A DNA stretch of 64,000 nucleotides from assembly GCA_024710355.1 (NCBI GenBank), contig JANJUX010000007.1, forward strand, positions 62,001 to 126,000, given 5' to 3'. Both the position numbers and the translations under genes were made by a program. Position 1 is the stretch's first letter. Each line of letters opens with the position of its first letter. Shown here piece by piece: positions 39,201 to 47,693 of this stretch. The notes under the pieces were generated by a model. That model saw nothing but the letters and a program-made list of their open reading frames with translations. It was not told the DNA's origin and did not search any database. This DNA comes from Candidatus Rifleibacteriota bacterium. GTDB lineage: Bacteria; Muiribacteriota; Ozemobacteria; Ozemobacterales; Ozemobacteraceae.

Positions 39201-42200
39201 ACGAATACCGCTATATTCTCGAACGACGCTTCGCAAAAATCTTTCCGGGCAACATGTTGAAGCGGCCGGGACTGCTGCTTAATCCCTGGAGTCTGCGAAA
39301 AACCGACACCGGAACCCAGGAAGCTTCTGCCGGCGGTGCCTGGGCCGGCGCTCCTGAGCCGGAGGGGCAGAGATCTTCTTCTGCTAATCTTAAGCGCCGC
39401 ATGAAAGAACAGGCAATGGCCGATGCCGGTGGCTACGGCAGTTACGATTTTCTTGCGAGCGCTTCGGTTCTGCTCGCCAACCTGAAGCCTGACGCTGACG
39501 GCACCATCAGCGTGCCGGTTAATGAACTGCAGGGGCTGCGCAACATTCAGATAATTGCTGTCGATGGTTTTGACATCGCCTGCCGTGAAGTTACCGTGCC
39601 GGGCGCCGAGCCTGAGTTTCTTGACCTGCGCCTCAAAAATGCTCTCGTGCCCGAAAAGCATTTTTCTGAACAGAAAAACATTTCTGTCGTTGCAACCGGC
39701 GAAACCGTAAGTGTTGCCGACATCTCGACCGCCAGGGTTGAAGTCTACGACAGTCTTAAGTCGGCTTATCGGCTGCTTTCGACGATAAACCCCGATGCCA
39801 GTCTGATAAAATTCGGCTTCATTACAGGCTGGAACAGCCTCGATGAAAAGCAGAAACTCGATCTCTACTCAAAACATGCCTGCCACGAACTGAACTTCTT
39901 TATCAGCCAGCGCGACCGCAGCTTCTTCGAAAAGGTTGTCAAACCTTATATCGCCAATAAGCGTGATCTGACGTTCATGGATAAATGGCTGCTCGAGCGT
40001 GATCTGCGCGAATTCACCGAGCCCTGGGCTTTTTCAAGACTGAATATCGTCGAAAAAATTCTTCTCGGTCAGAGACTGCCGGAAATGGCAGAAACGATCG
40101 AGCGGCACGTCAACGAAAAATTCGATCTGCTGCCCGATGACCGCGAAAGATTCAACAGTCTCTTCAAGACCGCTCTGCAGGGAAATGCCCTCGAAACCGG
40201 CGACAAACTCGGTCTCGAAAGCGGCAAAAAGATGTACAGCGACAAGCTCGAAGAAGCACGTCGCAATGAATTGGGTGATATGCCAGTGCCGGAGCCTGCC
40301 CCAATGGACCTCGGCAAAGGTATTATGCCGTCAGTGAGGTCTGCAAGGCCTATGGCTGCTCCAGCACCACCGCCGCCTGCTATGATGGTCAGAGAAGCAA
40401 AAGTCGCTTTCCAGAGCAAGGCAGACTTTTCTGAGAGCGAAGAGATGGCTGGCGCTGCCCCGGATTTTGCCGAGGATGATTTCGATGTCGAAAGCGATTC
40501 TGAGATGCGTGAGCCGGTGCGCCAGTTGTTCAGACAGGTCGACAAGACCGAAGAATGGGTCGAAAACAACTATTACCAGCTGCCGATCGAACAGCAGACC
40601 GCCGACCTGATTCAGGTCAATGCTTTCTGGCGTGATTATGCCATGCATAAGCCCGGCCGTCCCTTCGTTTCTGGCAACTTTATTTTCGCCACCCGTAATT
40701 TTGCTGAAATGATGCTGGCTCTGGCAGTTCTCGATCTGCCTTTTGTTTCTGAAAAGCATGGCAGCGAGTTTGATGGCCCGCGTATGACCATCAAAGCAGG
40801 CAGTAACGCTGTCATTTTCCGCGAAGAGATCGGAACGGCAAGCGAAACGGCAGAGACAGCCAGTATTCTCACTGGCCAGAACTTCTTTGCGCAGAATGAC
40901 CGTTACCGTTATGAGCGCAACGAACGTTTCGACAAATTCGTCACCGATGAATTTCTCACCCGGGTGGTTTATGGCTGCCAGGTGGTGGTTACCAACCCGA
41001 CTTCATCGCGGCGCAAGGTCGATGTGCTGATGCAGATCCCGGAAGGCGCGCTGCCGGTTCTCAGAAGTCTTTATACCCGCAGTGTTCACATGCAGCTTGA
41101 AGCCTATTCGACGCAGACGTTCGAGTATTTCTTCTATTTCCCGAAAGCCGGCGGTTGGAAGCATTACCCGGTTCATGTCTCTGAAAATGAAGTGATGCTC
41201 GCCACGACTAAGCCCTTTGTCTTCAAGGTTGTCGAAGAGCTGACGAACTTTGACAAGAATTCCTGGCCGTGGCTGTCGCAGAACGGCACCGATGCCCAGA
41301 TACTCGAATACCTCGAAAAGAACAATATCGAAAGACTCGATCTGGTTCAGATTGCTTTCAGACTCAAAGATCGCGACTTTTTCATCAAGGTTACCGACCT
41401 CTTGAAAAAGCGCCATGTGTTCAACGACGTTATCTGGTCTTATGGCCTGATGCACGGGCATTTACCGGCTATCAAAGATTATCTGCCGTATACCGCCCTT
41501 GCCGGTCAGGTCGGCAGCAGTTTCGAGAGTGAGCTGCTCAGGGTTAACCCGGTGGCACGGCATACCTACCAGCATCGTGAATACTGGCCGCTGGTAAATG
41601 CCCGTGTCTACCCGCTCGGCAAGCGTCGCGAAATTCTCAACCAGCAGTTCGCGGCCCAGTATCATGCGCTCCTTGCCGATCTGAGATACCGCAGTCAGCT
41701 GAATGATCATGATCTGATGGCGGTTGTCTACTACCTGCTGCTGCAGGACAGAATCGAAGAGGCGTCGACGTTCTTTACAAAAATCCAGGATGCTGCCATC
41801 GTCGAAACCATTCAGTACAGGTATATAAAAGCCTATCTGGCATTCTCGCACCAGCAGGTCGATGAAGCGGTCAGCATCGCCGAACCGTTCAAGAACTACC
41901 CGGTGCAGCGCTGGCAGGTTCTTTTTGCCGATGTTCTGGCACAGGCAGCCGAAATCAAAGGTGGACAGGTGCAGATCAGTGACGAAGAAGACCGCGACCA
42001 GAAACAGCGTCTGCTCGCCGCCACCCAGCCCGATATTGAGCTGAGCGTCGAAAACCGGGTTGTGACACTGCGTCAGCGTAATCTCAAGGCGGTCAGAATC
42101 AGCTATTACCTGATGGATATCGAACTGCTGTTCTCGCGCAAGCCTTTCGTTCAGGAAGTTTCTGGGCAGTTCTCGATTATCAGCCCGAACTACTCCGAAG

Positions 42201-42601
42201 AGCTTTTGCTCGAAGGTAAGCCTGAAGAGCTCAAAATCTCGCTGCCCGAAAAATTCAGAGACCGCAATCTGATGATCGAGGTAACCGGAGCCGGTCTGAC
42301 AAGAAACATCGCTTACTACCCACATTCTCTGGCTGTCAGTATGCTCGAAGCCTACGGTCAGGTGCAGGTGCGCCATCAGCAGACGGGCAAGCCTGTAGTC
42401 AGCGCTTACGTCAAGGTTTATTCGCGTGACAATTCAGGCCAGGTGAGCTTCTATAAAGACGGCTATACTGACATGCGCGGTCGCTTCGACTACGCATCGC
42501 TCAGCACCAGTCAGCTCGATAATGTCGAAAAGTTCTCGATCCTGATCATGAGCGACGAAGCTGGGTCACTGATCCGGGAAGCCTCGCCGCCAAACCGCTG
42601 A
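36245..42601 (+). CDS. Giant secreted protein with macroglobulin-like domain
   Basis: 2118 residues with a signal peptide (about 1-26). Residues ~40-410 are mainly helical. From about 418, 'LEFLPTCRPVYQTGETVKLAVRVKNVNRLML' looks like the MG1/MG2 beta-sandwich entry of alpha-2-macroglobulin-like proteins (compare the 'RPxYxPGExV' motif). Several more beta domains follow; a Pro/Ala-rich linker lies near 1350-1385, a TPR-like helical part near 1680-1910, and the C-terminus (about 2035-2100) resembles a carboxypeptidase-regulatory-like domain ('GYTDMRGRFDYASLS'). I see no CGEQ thioester, so if it is a protease trap it is the thioester-free kind. AGGAGG precedes the ATG. It is divergent from the TonB operon. 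Confidence 0.6.
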   Translation: MKAVSLRTRVFVFLFFLINLMGGAWAVEIGYDEEFSLAEDRSVPLQQLIPGTEDYYYYHCLYHQSKGETAKVASLLKQWVGRYSHSSRYEEIRTRQLLLDFNRNPETILQFIIERLNLQFNHARKQPVTSRSFPSRMPSEWLDYQNLKNIALREYNDLSGFKYPGLEALVKEEFVGDRRRDLLNRLQYPDGEKIAQMVVDDLQHQYSGGFGSLPIHGKLLPEQLDFCSRAMPALLEQTPFVLARLKKMQPGADSIWETDPVEKLAVLKQMYAFVSPLQPAFNSLKAHLLYNILDLQRNAGSYDRNAFLEYLKLPRNVGYIDSRYLNSNDWKYNRADLNADFRLVSLCPAINNDEPLIRDYLARFMLEDKGSNAFSGIIESEYLKRLLAETMIVNAAGDLEQWFSLLGGQAVKELKERIELEFLPTCRPVYQTGETVKLAVRVKNVNRLMLKIYKLNLASYYRENGSEVSTAIDLDGLVANEELSFDYKHPSWQRHEETFVLDKLGDRGVYIVELIGNGISSRAMIRRGQLSYLQRASAAGHVFTIFDEQQQLVKDAVIMLAGTEYRPDQNGQIVVPYTTSPGNRQIIIRQGEFAALHTFSHLGEAYSLEASIHVDREALLAGRTAKVVVRPVLSINGCPADVGLLQEPALLITSVDRDGVSSTREIADFKLSNDKEAVHEFKTPDKLRSVTFSLRGRIDNLSNGRKDDLSIARSFTINGIDNTERTHAFFVRRENGEYVAELLGKSGEPCPDRVINLEISHRLIRRNVTGSLQTDEKGRIYLGRLEDVEYAKLSAPDGVSFDLLPVGDQNTIADSIAAPVDYEIRVPRTDNQDKAIAEQICLYEMRGGELVRDWRSAVSLVPGFYSINGLPAGDYEMYIRQLQQKIAIRVAAGKILGGYVISKRRGLPLNNTSTLQITEAKVAEDAKLLIRLANSGKKSRVHVIAGNFMPEFRPFAEFANIGGPVFPTIALTPPVSRYVSGRNIGDEYRYILERRFAKIFPGNMLKRPGLLLNPWSLRKTDTGTQEASAGGAWAGAPEPEGQRSSSANLKRRMKEQAMADAGGYGSYDFLASASVLLANLKPDADGTISVPVNELQGLRNIQIIAVDGFDIACREVTVPGAEPEFLDLRLKNALVPEKHFSEQKNISVVATGETVSVADISTARVEVYDSLKSAYRLLSTINPDASLIKFGFITGWNSLDEKQKLDLYSKHACHELNFFISQRDRSFFEKVVKPYIANKRDLTFMDKWLLERDLREFTEPWAFSRLNIVEKILLGQRLPEMAETIERHVNEKFDLLPDDRERFNSLFKTALQGNALETGDKLGLESGKKMYSDKLEEARRNELGDMPVPEPAPMDLGKGIMPSVRSARPMAAPAPPPPAMMVREAKVAFQSKADFSESEEMAGAAPDFAEDDFDVESDSEMREPVRQLFRQVDKTEEWVENNYYQLPIEQQTADLIQVNAFWRDYAMHKPGRPFVSGNFIFATRNFAEMMLALAVLDLPFVSEKHGSEFDGPRMTIKAGSNAVIFREEIGTASETAETASILTGQNFFAQNDRYRYERNERFDKFVTDEFLTRVVYGCQVVVTNPTSSRRKVDVLMQIPEGALPVLRSLYTRSVHMQLEAYSTQTFEYFFYFPKAGGWKHYPVHVSENEVMLATTKPFVFKVVEELTNFDKNSWPWLSQNGTDAQILEYLEKNNIERLDLVQIAFRLKDRDFFIKVTDLLKKRHVFNDVIWSYGLMHGHLPAIKDYLPYTALAGQVGSSFESELLRVNPVARHTYQHREYWPLVNARVYPLGKRREILNQQFAAQYHALLADLRYRSQLNDHDLMAVVYYLLLQDRIEEASTFFTKIQDAAIVETIQYRYIKAYLAFSHQQVDEAVSIAEPFKNYPVQRWQVLFADVLAQAAEIKGGQVQISDEEDRDQKQRLLAATQPDIELSVENRVVTLRQRNLKAVRISYYLMDIELLFSRKPFVQEVSGQFSIISPNYSEELLLEGKPEELKISLPEKFRDRNLMIEVTGAGLTRNIAYYPHSLAVSMLEAYGQVQVRHQQTGKPVVSAYVKVYSRDNSGQVSFYKDGYTDMRGRFDYASLSTSQLDNVEKFSILIMSDEAGSLIREASPPNR

Positions 42602-42615
42602 TTTGTTGTGATTTT

Positions 42616-42656
42616 CCGGGCTCTGAAGGAAAATTCTTTCAGAGCCCGGTTTTTTA
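42616..42656 (+). terminator. Terminator after the giant protein gene
   Basis: A 12-bp stem (42616-42627 with 42638-42649) with a run of T at 42650-42655 starts 15 nt after the stop codon. Confidence 0.9.
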
Positions 42657-42699
42657 TTAAATAATGGGCCGCATTTGTCGATAGGTGCTGAAAATTTGT

Positions 42700-42729
42700 T
42701 TGCAATATGGTTTTGTGGCGGTTTATCCT
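42700..42729 (+). promoter_or_regulatory. Candidate promoter for the toroid-like protein gene
   Basis: TTGCAA (42700-42705) and TATCCT (42724-42729) are 18 nt apart; the start codon is 43 nt further on. Confidence 0.4.
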
Positions 42730-42771
42730 ATAACAGTTATGGTTACCAGATTTTAAAAAGGAACGGTGATT

Positions 42772-43734
42772 ATGATCCCGGGCATGTTGAAAGCCAGCGA
42801 CCTTGACGAACTTAAAGAAGTGATTGAGAGCGAAAAAGCACTGCTGATGATCGAGAGAGACGTCTATTGGCCCAAATGGGATTCCCCATGGTGGTACATG
42901 CTGCTTCTCGATGAGACTTCGCGGCTGGCAGAAATTCCCGTGCCGGTCTTCAAAGAACTGCTGACCTGCGCTGATCGGCAGTTTCTTAAAATTTTCCCGG
43001 TCAGAGAAGAAGATGTCGATGGCCCCGTAAACGGGCATACCGAGGTGATGTGCTTCTGCTTTTTTGGCGGCTTGATGAAACTGGCTGCAAAACTTGAATT
43101 CGATGTGTTCGCTCATGTTCCCTGGGCAAAAGACTGGGTTAACCGCTACCAGTTGCCAGATGGCGGCTACAACTGTGACGAAAGCGTCTATACCGGCAGC
43201 GGTAAAAGCTCGCTGATTTCGACGACCGTCATGCTCGAAGGTATGATCGAATATGCCCGTTTCAGTCAGCAGCCAGATATTTTTGCAAGCAATATGCAGA
43301 AGGCCGTCAGTTATCTGTTGAAACACCAGCTGTTTCTGACCAGCAAGGGCCAGCCTGTCGAAGGCACCAGCTGGGACAAGGTCATTTTTCCGCGCTTTTA
43401 TGAATTCGATTTTACCCGCAGTCTCGAAGCGGTCTTCGATTTTCTGCTGCTGACCGGTAAAAAGGTCAGGGGCATCGCAGTCGAAAAGGCTCTGGCTCTG
43501 CTGGATAAAAAGATCGCCGCAAAGCTCGATCATTCAGAAAAGCCTTGGCTCAGCGAAGAAAAGACCGTTTCCTACTACATCGAAAAGCCGATTCCGTTTA
43601 AAGACATGGCTAACGTGCCGCTGGTGATGAAGCTTCTTAACAGCAGCGCACCGAACGAATTCGTGCCGGCAATGCTCGCCAGAGTGGCTAAAAAGCACGA
43701 AGAAGTAAAAAGCCGCGGCCTGATCGTCGCCTGA
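42772..43734 (+). CDS. Alpha/alpha-toroid (prenyltransferase/squalene-cyclase-like) protein
   Basis: 320 residues, all helical in appearance. Features such as 'WVNRYQLPDGGYNCDES' and repeated helix pairs of about 50 residues recall the terpenoid-cyclase/prenyltransferase toroid (QW-like 'DGGY' turns). No DxDD cyclase or zinc motif is visible, so no reaction can be assigned. I chose ATG 42772, with AAGGAA 8-9 nt upstream, over GTG 42766. A terminator follows. Possibly a cytosolic protein, as there is no signal peptide. Confidence 0.5.
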   Translation: MIPGMLKASDLDELKEVIESEKALLMIERDVYWPKWDSPWWYMLLLDETSRLAEIPVPVFKELLTCADRQFLKIFPVREEDVDGPVNGHTEVMCFCFFGGLMKLAAKLEFDVFAHVPWAKDWVNRYQLPDGGYNCDESVYTGSGKSSLISTTVMLEGMIEYARFSQQPDIFASNMQKAVSYLLKHQLFLTSKGQPVEGTSWDKVIFPRFYEFDFTRSLEAVFDFLLLTGKKVRGIAVEKALALLDKKIAAKLDHSEKPWLSEEKTVSYYIEKPIPFKDMANVPLVMKLLNSSAPNEFVPAMLARVAKKHEEVKSRGLIVA

Positions 43735-43763
43735 AACCGACGGCTGATCCTTAATTTTCGCAA

Positions 43764-43797
43764 TAAAAAAAGCTGCCCGTGATGGGCAGCTTTTTTG
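43764..43797. terminator. Bidirectional terminator between toroid-like gene and serA
   Basis: The stem aaaaaagctgccc/gggcagctttttt (43765-43778 with 43784-43796) has a 5-nt loop, with A and T runs on the two sides. Confidence 0.92.
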
Positions 43798-43811
43798 TCG
43801 CGACTTAAAGG

Positions 43812-44741
43812 TTACTTGTTGACCTGGAAAGTCTTGTCGCCTTTTTCGAAGAAATTGACGATCTGTTTGACGGCGGCGACGCCGGCATTGACGTTGGCTT
43901 CTTCGGTCTGGGCGCCGCATTTTTTGGCGGTTCCATAATACCGGTCGGCGTATTCTTTTTCGAGTTCGGCAGCGCAGTCGGGCGCTACATCAGATGAATA
44001 GCGGAAATCCTTGCGGCTGGCAAAAATCTTTTTGAGGCTTTCTTCACAGATGACTTCTTTGCGGGCGGTGTTGATCAGCACAGCGCCTTTGGGCATGCGG
44101 TTCAGCAGGTCGAAATTGATCGACTTTTTGGTGGTTTCGGTGGCGGGGATATGCAGCGATACGAAATCGCAGGTGCTGTAAAGGTTTTCGATCTTGTCGA
44201 TGAATTTGACGCCTTCTTTTTCCATGGCTTCTTTGGTGACGAACGGGTCAAAAGCGTAGACTTCCATGTTGAAGCCGTGGGCGATTTTGGCGAGAGCGCG
44301 GCCAACGGCGCCGAAAGCGTGCAGGCCAAGCTTCTTGCCCTTGAGTTCACTGCCAGACTTGCCGTTGAATTTGCAGCGGCAGATATAGATCATCAGGCCA
44401 ATGGCCAGTTCGGCGACGGCATTCGAGTTCTGGCCGGGGGTGTTCATGGCGACGATTTTGCGGGCAGTTGCGGCTGCCAGGTCGATATTGTCATAGCCGG
44501 CACCGGCTCTGACGATGATCTGCAGCTTTTCGGCGGCGTCGATGATTTCTTTTGAGGCGAGGTCGCTGCGGATGATCAGAGCGTCGGCGTCTTTAACCGC
44601 GGCTTTGAACTGTGCAACTTCGGTGTATTTTTCGAGCAGTTCCATTTTATATTCAGCTTTGCCCTTGATGACGTCTTTCATCAGGTTGACAGCTTCGGGG
44701 GCAAAAGGTTTATCGGTAGCCACGAGAATTTTCTTCGTCAT
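43812..44741 (-). CDS. serA: D-3-phosphoglycerate dehydrogenase, short type
   Basis: 309 residues without an ACT domain. The NAD-binding loop is 'LGLHAFGAVGRALAKIA', and the substrate-binding 'VRAGAGYDNIDLAAA' and 'VLINTARKEVI' (catalytic Arg) are present. The usual catalytic 'PHxGASTxEA' reads 'AKKCGAQTEEA', so the His is Lys (about residue 274). I recall the same KK(M/C)GAQT pattern in short SerA proteins of other phyla, so it is probably a functional variant rather than decay. It oxidises 3-phosphoglycerate for serine synthesis. It lies downstream of serC in the same operon, 81 nt apart. Confidence 0.88.
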   Translation of the reverse strand: MTKKILVATDKPFAPEAVNLMKDVIKGKAEYKMELLEKYTEVAQFKAAVKDADALIIRSDLASKEIIDAAEKLQIIVRAGAGYDNIDLAAATARKIVAMNTPGQNSNAVAELAIGLMIYICRCKFNGKSGSELKGKKLGLHAFGAVGRALAKIAHGFNMEVYAFDPFVTKEAMEKEGVKFIDKIENLYSTCDFVSLHIPATETTKKSINFDLLNRMPKGAVLINTARKEVICEESLKKIFASRKDFRYSSDVAPDCAAELEKEYADRYYGTAKKCGAQTEEANVNAGVAAVKQIVNFFEKGDKTFQVNK

Positions 44742-44767
44742 TGTTCTTTCCTTTGCTTTTTTTGTTA

Positions 44768-44791
44768 ATATCCCCGCTTGCGCGGGGATAT
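44768..44791 (-). other. Intercistronic hairpin between serC and serA
   Basis: A 10-bp perfect stem (atatccccgc/gcggggatat) with a 4-nt loop. There is no T run on the transcribed strand, so it is more likely an mRNA-stability or processing element than a terminator. Confidence 0.5.
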
Positions 44792-44822
44792 GGTTAATGC
44801 CTGTTAGAGAGAGTCTGCCGGG

Positions 44823-45905
44823 TCAGGAGTTTTCTTTATCGAACTTTCTGATGAAATCGGCGAGTTTCTGGCAGCCTTCAATTGGCATGGCGTTGTAGAC
44901 AGAGGCGCGCATGCCGCCGATGCTGCGGTGACCCTTGAGGGTTACCAGGCCCTGAGCTGAAGCCTGCTTGAGGAACTTTTCGTTGAGTTCTTCGCTGTCG
45001 GTGAAGAACGGAATATTCATCAGCGAGCGGTCGGCTGCGTCTTTTACATGGGCCTTGAACAGTTTTGAGCTGTCGATGGCATCGTAAATGATCGCGGCTT
45101 TTTTGCGGTTGAGGGCTTCGAAATGTTCAACGCCGCCGAGTTCGAGCATGTGATCGAACACCAGCTTGGCGATGTAGATGCCGTAGGTTGGGGGAGTGTT
45201 GAACATCGAGCCATTGTCGGCATGGGTTTTATAGTCGAGCATGGTCGGCAGGTTCGGCACGAGACCGATCAGGTCTTCGCGAACGATGACGATGACAACA
45301 CCGGCCGGTCCGATGTTCTTCTGAGCACCGGCATAGATGAGGCCGTAATCAGCGACGTTGCATTTTTCGCTCATGATGTTTGAGGACATGTCGGCGACGA
45401 TCGGAATGCTGACTTTGGGCGGAACCATGTTCTTGGTGCCGAAAATTGTGTTGTTCGGGGTGATGTGAAGGTAATCAGCGTCTTTTCTGACTTTGGCAGC
45501 ATCATATTTGGGGAAATATCTGTGGTTGTCAGCTTTTGAAGAGGCAACGATGTTGACATCGACGCCGTATTTCTGGGCTTCTTTGATGGCTTTGCCGGAC
45601 CATTCGCCAGAATCGACATAATCAGCCTTTTTGGTTTTGGCCAGGTTCATCGGGATCATGAGAAACTGCAGAGAGGCCCCGCCCTGCAGGAAAAGCACTT
45701 TGTAATTGGCCGGAATATTCATCAGCTTGCGAAGACCGGCTTCGGCGTCGTCGATGATTTTCTGGTAGGTGGAAGAGCGGTGACTGAGTTCCATTACGCT
45801 CATGCCGCAGCCTTTATAGTCGAGCATTTCAGCTGCTGCCTGCTGCAGAACCTTTTCTGGAAGCACGGCCGGACCGGCGGAAAAATTGTAAACTCTGTGT
45901 GCCAT
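44823..45905 (-). CDS. serC: Phosphoserine aminotransferase
   Basis: 360 residues from an ATG with AAGGAG upstream; a 20-residue longer reading is possible but lacks homology. It begins 'HRVYNFSAGPAVLPEKVL', continues 'LFLQGGASLQFLMIPMNL', and the PLP lysine lies in 'GLIYAGAQKNIGPAG'. These are hallmarks of SerC (class V aminotransferase fold), which makes 3-phosphoserine from phosphohydroxypyruvate and glutamate. The promoter at 45974-46002 serves serC-serA. Confidence 0.95.
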   Translation of the reverse strand: MAHRVYNFSAGPAVLPEKVLQQAAAEMLDYKGCGMSVMELSHRSSTYQKIIDDAEAGLRKLMNIPANYKVLFLQGGASLQFLMIPMNLAKTKKADYVDSGEWSGKAIKEAQKYGVDVNIVASSKADNHRYFPKYDAAKVRKDADYLHITPNNTIFGTKNMVPPKVSIPIVADMSSNIMSEKCNVADYGLIYAGAQKNIGPAGVVIVIVREDLIGLVPNLPTMLDYKTHADNGSMFNTPPTYGIYIAKLVFDHMLELGGVEHFEALNRKKAAIIYDAIDSSKLFKAHVKDAADRSLMNIPFFTDSEELNEKFLKQASAQGLVTLKGHRSIGGMRASVYNAMPIEGCQKLADFIRKFDKENS

Positions 45906-45973
45906 AACTGTCTCCTTTAAATTATGCTCCTGGCAGGTGCAAAATTCCTTTCCTTGTCGAAGCATTTTTACAC

Positions 45974-46002
45974 TCTATAGCACCGACCGGCAGGCAAGTC
46001 AA
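45974..46002 (-). promoter_or_regulatory. Promoter of the serC-serA operon
   Basis: On the minus strand TTGACT and TATAGA are separated by 17 nt. The predicted transcript starts near 45967, giving a leader of about 60 nt. Confidence 0.7.
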
Positions 46003-46103
46003 CCCATTAAAACCGCCCAATAGATTCTTCATGAAGGTAAGAGGTTGAGAAATTGATGGGGTGGTGATATCTTTAAGGCTATACTCCCGATGAGAGGTTG
46101 CCG

Positions 46104-47273
46104 ATGCGAAAGTTCAGTGCCGGTTTGTTGATGCTCGCTGCATGTGCTGCTTTTAACGGTGCGCTTGAACGCCCGCCTTTTTTGACGCCAGCATGGGCGC
46201 AGGAAGAAACTGCTGAAGCGGCCGCCAATAAAGAAGACGCTCAGATTCTTTTTTCTGAGGCTCTCGATCTTAAAAAAGCCGGGAAAATGCCCGAAGCGAT
46301 CGATACTTTTGCCCGGGCCATGCGCCTCGACCGCTCGATTCTTGCCCAGGACGACCAGGGCCTGATTGAAGCCCTCAAAAAAGACTGCGAAGAAAAGCTC
46401 GCAAAAACTCCCGACGATGTTAAACTGCTCGAAACCCTTGGCTTCGTGCATGCGGTCTGCTATTCAGACCATAAATCGGCAATCGAATGTTACGAGAAAG
46501 TTTTTAATCTGGTAACCGATGAAAAGGTGAAAGAACGCACTGCCAGCCTGATAGAACGCCTACGCGAAACCGAAATGGCTCAGAGCAGCTATCAACAGGA
46601 AGTCAGCGCCCAGCTCCGTGATGAACGCCTCAAAAGCTGGAGCGAAATGGAGAAACTTGAAAAGTTTGGCGAAGAAACCGCAGCCAATCAGGCAAAGTCA
46701 GCGCAGCTGGCTGAAGCTTACAAGCAGAAAGACAGCCTGAAAAATAAAATTCCACAGCTCGAAGAAGAACTCAAAGACCTGCAGGAACAGCATGCCAAGG
46801 CAAAACGCCTGTGGTATTCGCTCAAAGACGATCTTTATGATCGACGCAAGGGTCGGCTCGAAGACGATATCGCTGCCAAAGAGGCCGAACTCGCAAAAGC
46901 CAGAAGCGAGCTTGAAGAAATCGAAAGCACTTCGGCAACCCTTGAACGTGAGCTTAGTGCCGTCGAAAAAGAAAAAGAAGCCAGTCCGATTCGCAGTTAC
47001 GACGAAAATTCACCATCAGAGCCTTCGCCAGATGGCGATGAGCCGCCGACGCAGCCACCAAGCAATGATTATGGTGCGCCTCCCGACGGTGGTCAGCCTT
47101 CAGGCGAGCCACTGCCTGCCGGCAATCCCGATTTCCCGTCTGAGGGTTCAGTTGGCGGCCCCGGAGCCGGTGAGATTGTCGATGACAGCGACACCGATGG
47201 TTCAGATAGTTCTGGCGACGCCGGCAGTGACAACTCCAGCGGCAAGCTCGACGAGCTTATAGAAAACCTCTGA
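46104..47273 (+). CDS. Exported TPR/coiled-coil protein with acidic tail
   Basis: 389 residues from ATG 46104 (GAGAGG upstream; an in-frame TTG at 46098 overlaps that site). Signal peptide about 1-33 (ending PAWAQ). Residues ~45-150 hold TPR-like helix pairs ('ALDLKKAGKMPEAIDTFARAMRLD', 'SAIECYEKVFNL'). Residues ~155-295 are a long charged coiled coil. The last ~95 residues are Pro/Gly/Asp/Ser-rich and disordered. It probably acts as a scaffold or binding protein in the periplasm or at the surface. No enzyme motif. Confidence 0.65.
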   Translation: MRKFSAGLLMLAACAAFNGALERPPFLTPAWAQEETAEAAANKEDAQILFSEALDLKKAGKMPEAIDTFARAMRLDRSILAQDDQGLIEALKKDCEEKLAKTPDDVKLLETLGFVHAVCYSDHKSAIECYEKVFNLVTDEKVKERTASLIERLRETEMAQSSYQQEVSAQLRDERLKSWSEMEKLEKFGEETAANQAKSAQLAEAYKQKDSLKNKIPQLEEELKDLQEQHAKAKRLWYSLKDDLYDRRKGRLEDDIAAKEAELAKARSELEEIESTSATLERELSAVEKEKEASPIRSYDENSPSEPSPDGDEPPTQPPSNDYGAPPDGGQPSGEPLPAGNPDFPSEGSVGGPGAGEIVDDSDTDGSDSSGDAGSDNSSGKLDELIENL

Positions 47274-47287
47274 AATAAAAAACTGAA

Positions 47288-47326
47288 ATAAAAAACCGCC
47301 AGACCTAGGTCTGGCGGTTTTTTGTT
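47288..47326. terminator. Bidirectional terminator between TPR gene and ferredoxin
   Basis: A perfect palindrome (ccgccagacc-ta-ggtctggcgg, 47296-47317) is flanked by A and T runs between convergent genes. Confidence 0.9.
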
Positions 47327-47330
47327 AAAA

Positions 47331-47501
47331 TTACAGGCTCAGAGCTTCAACCGGGCAGGCTGAAACGCAGGCGCCGCATTCGATGCAACCGTCGCCTTTG
47401 TAAACGACTTTGCCATCTTTCATTTCAAGAACTTCTACCGGGCAGGTGCCTGTGCAGGCGCCACAACCAACACATTTGTCACTGTCGACTTTGATAGCCA
47501 T
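47331..47501 (-). CDS. Small 2[4Fe-4S] ferredoxin
   Basis: A 56-residue gene. The protein has two perfect Cx2Cx2Cx3CP clusters: 'CVGCGACTGTCP' and 'CIECGACVSACP'. This is the clostridial-type bacterial ferredoxin, carrying single electrons between redox enzymes in the cytoplasm. AAGGAG is about 7 nt before the ATG and a promoter with a 17-nt spacer lies at 47547-47575. The presence of such a ferredoxin fits an anaerobic or fermentative metabolism. Confidence 0.95.
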   Translation of the reverse strand: MAIKVDSDKCVGCGACTGTCPVEVLEMKDGKVVYKGDGCIECGACVSACPVEALSL

Positions 47502-47546
47502 CACGGTTCTCCTTGTTTCAGCAATTTTGTGCTGCGTAATGCCTGC

Positions 47547-47575
47547 ATGATAATAAATAATTGCCCGCTTGTAAA
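47547..47575 (-). promoter_or_regulatory. Promoter of the ferredoxin gene
   Basis: On the minus strand TTTACA and TATCAT are exactly 17 nt apart; the predicted leader is about 40 nt. Confidence 0.65.
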
Positions 47576-47622
47576 GTTTTAGAATTTCACCGGGCTGCTG
47601 TTTGAGTTTTGCGTTGCTTCAA

Positions 47623-47651
47623 TTGGCTTATGGGCAAGGTTGTGATACAAT
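47623..47651 (+). promoter_or_regulatory. Promoter of the GH13-glmL-orr-alr gene run
   Basis: TTGGCT (47623-47628) and TACAAT (47646-47651) are 17 nt apart. The predicted transcription start falls on the ATG at 47658. Confidence 0.6.
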
Positions 47652-47693
47652 CGCCGCATGTCAGGTCATAAAACTTCCGGAGGTCGCGCAAAG

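Noticed and set aside
41462..42376. Minus-strand open frame of 304 residues
   Set aside because: It is an antisense shadow of the giant secreted protein caused by codon bias.
36245..42601. Thioester-containing alpha-2-macroglobulin
   Set aside because: No CGEQ or similar motif is present, so only the thioester-free macroglobulin-like label is used.
42511..43533. Minus-strand open frame of 340 residues
   Set aside because: It spans the end of the giant gene, a clear terminator and the toroid-like gene, all on the other strand, and its protein has no domain character.
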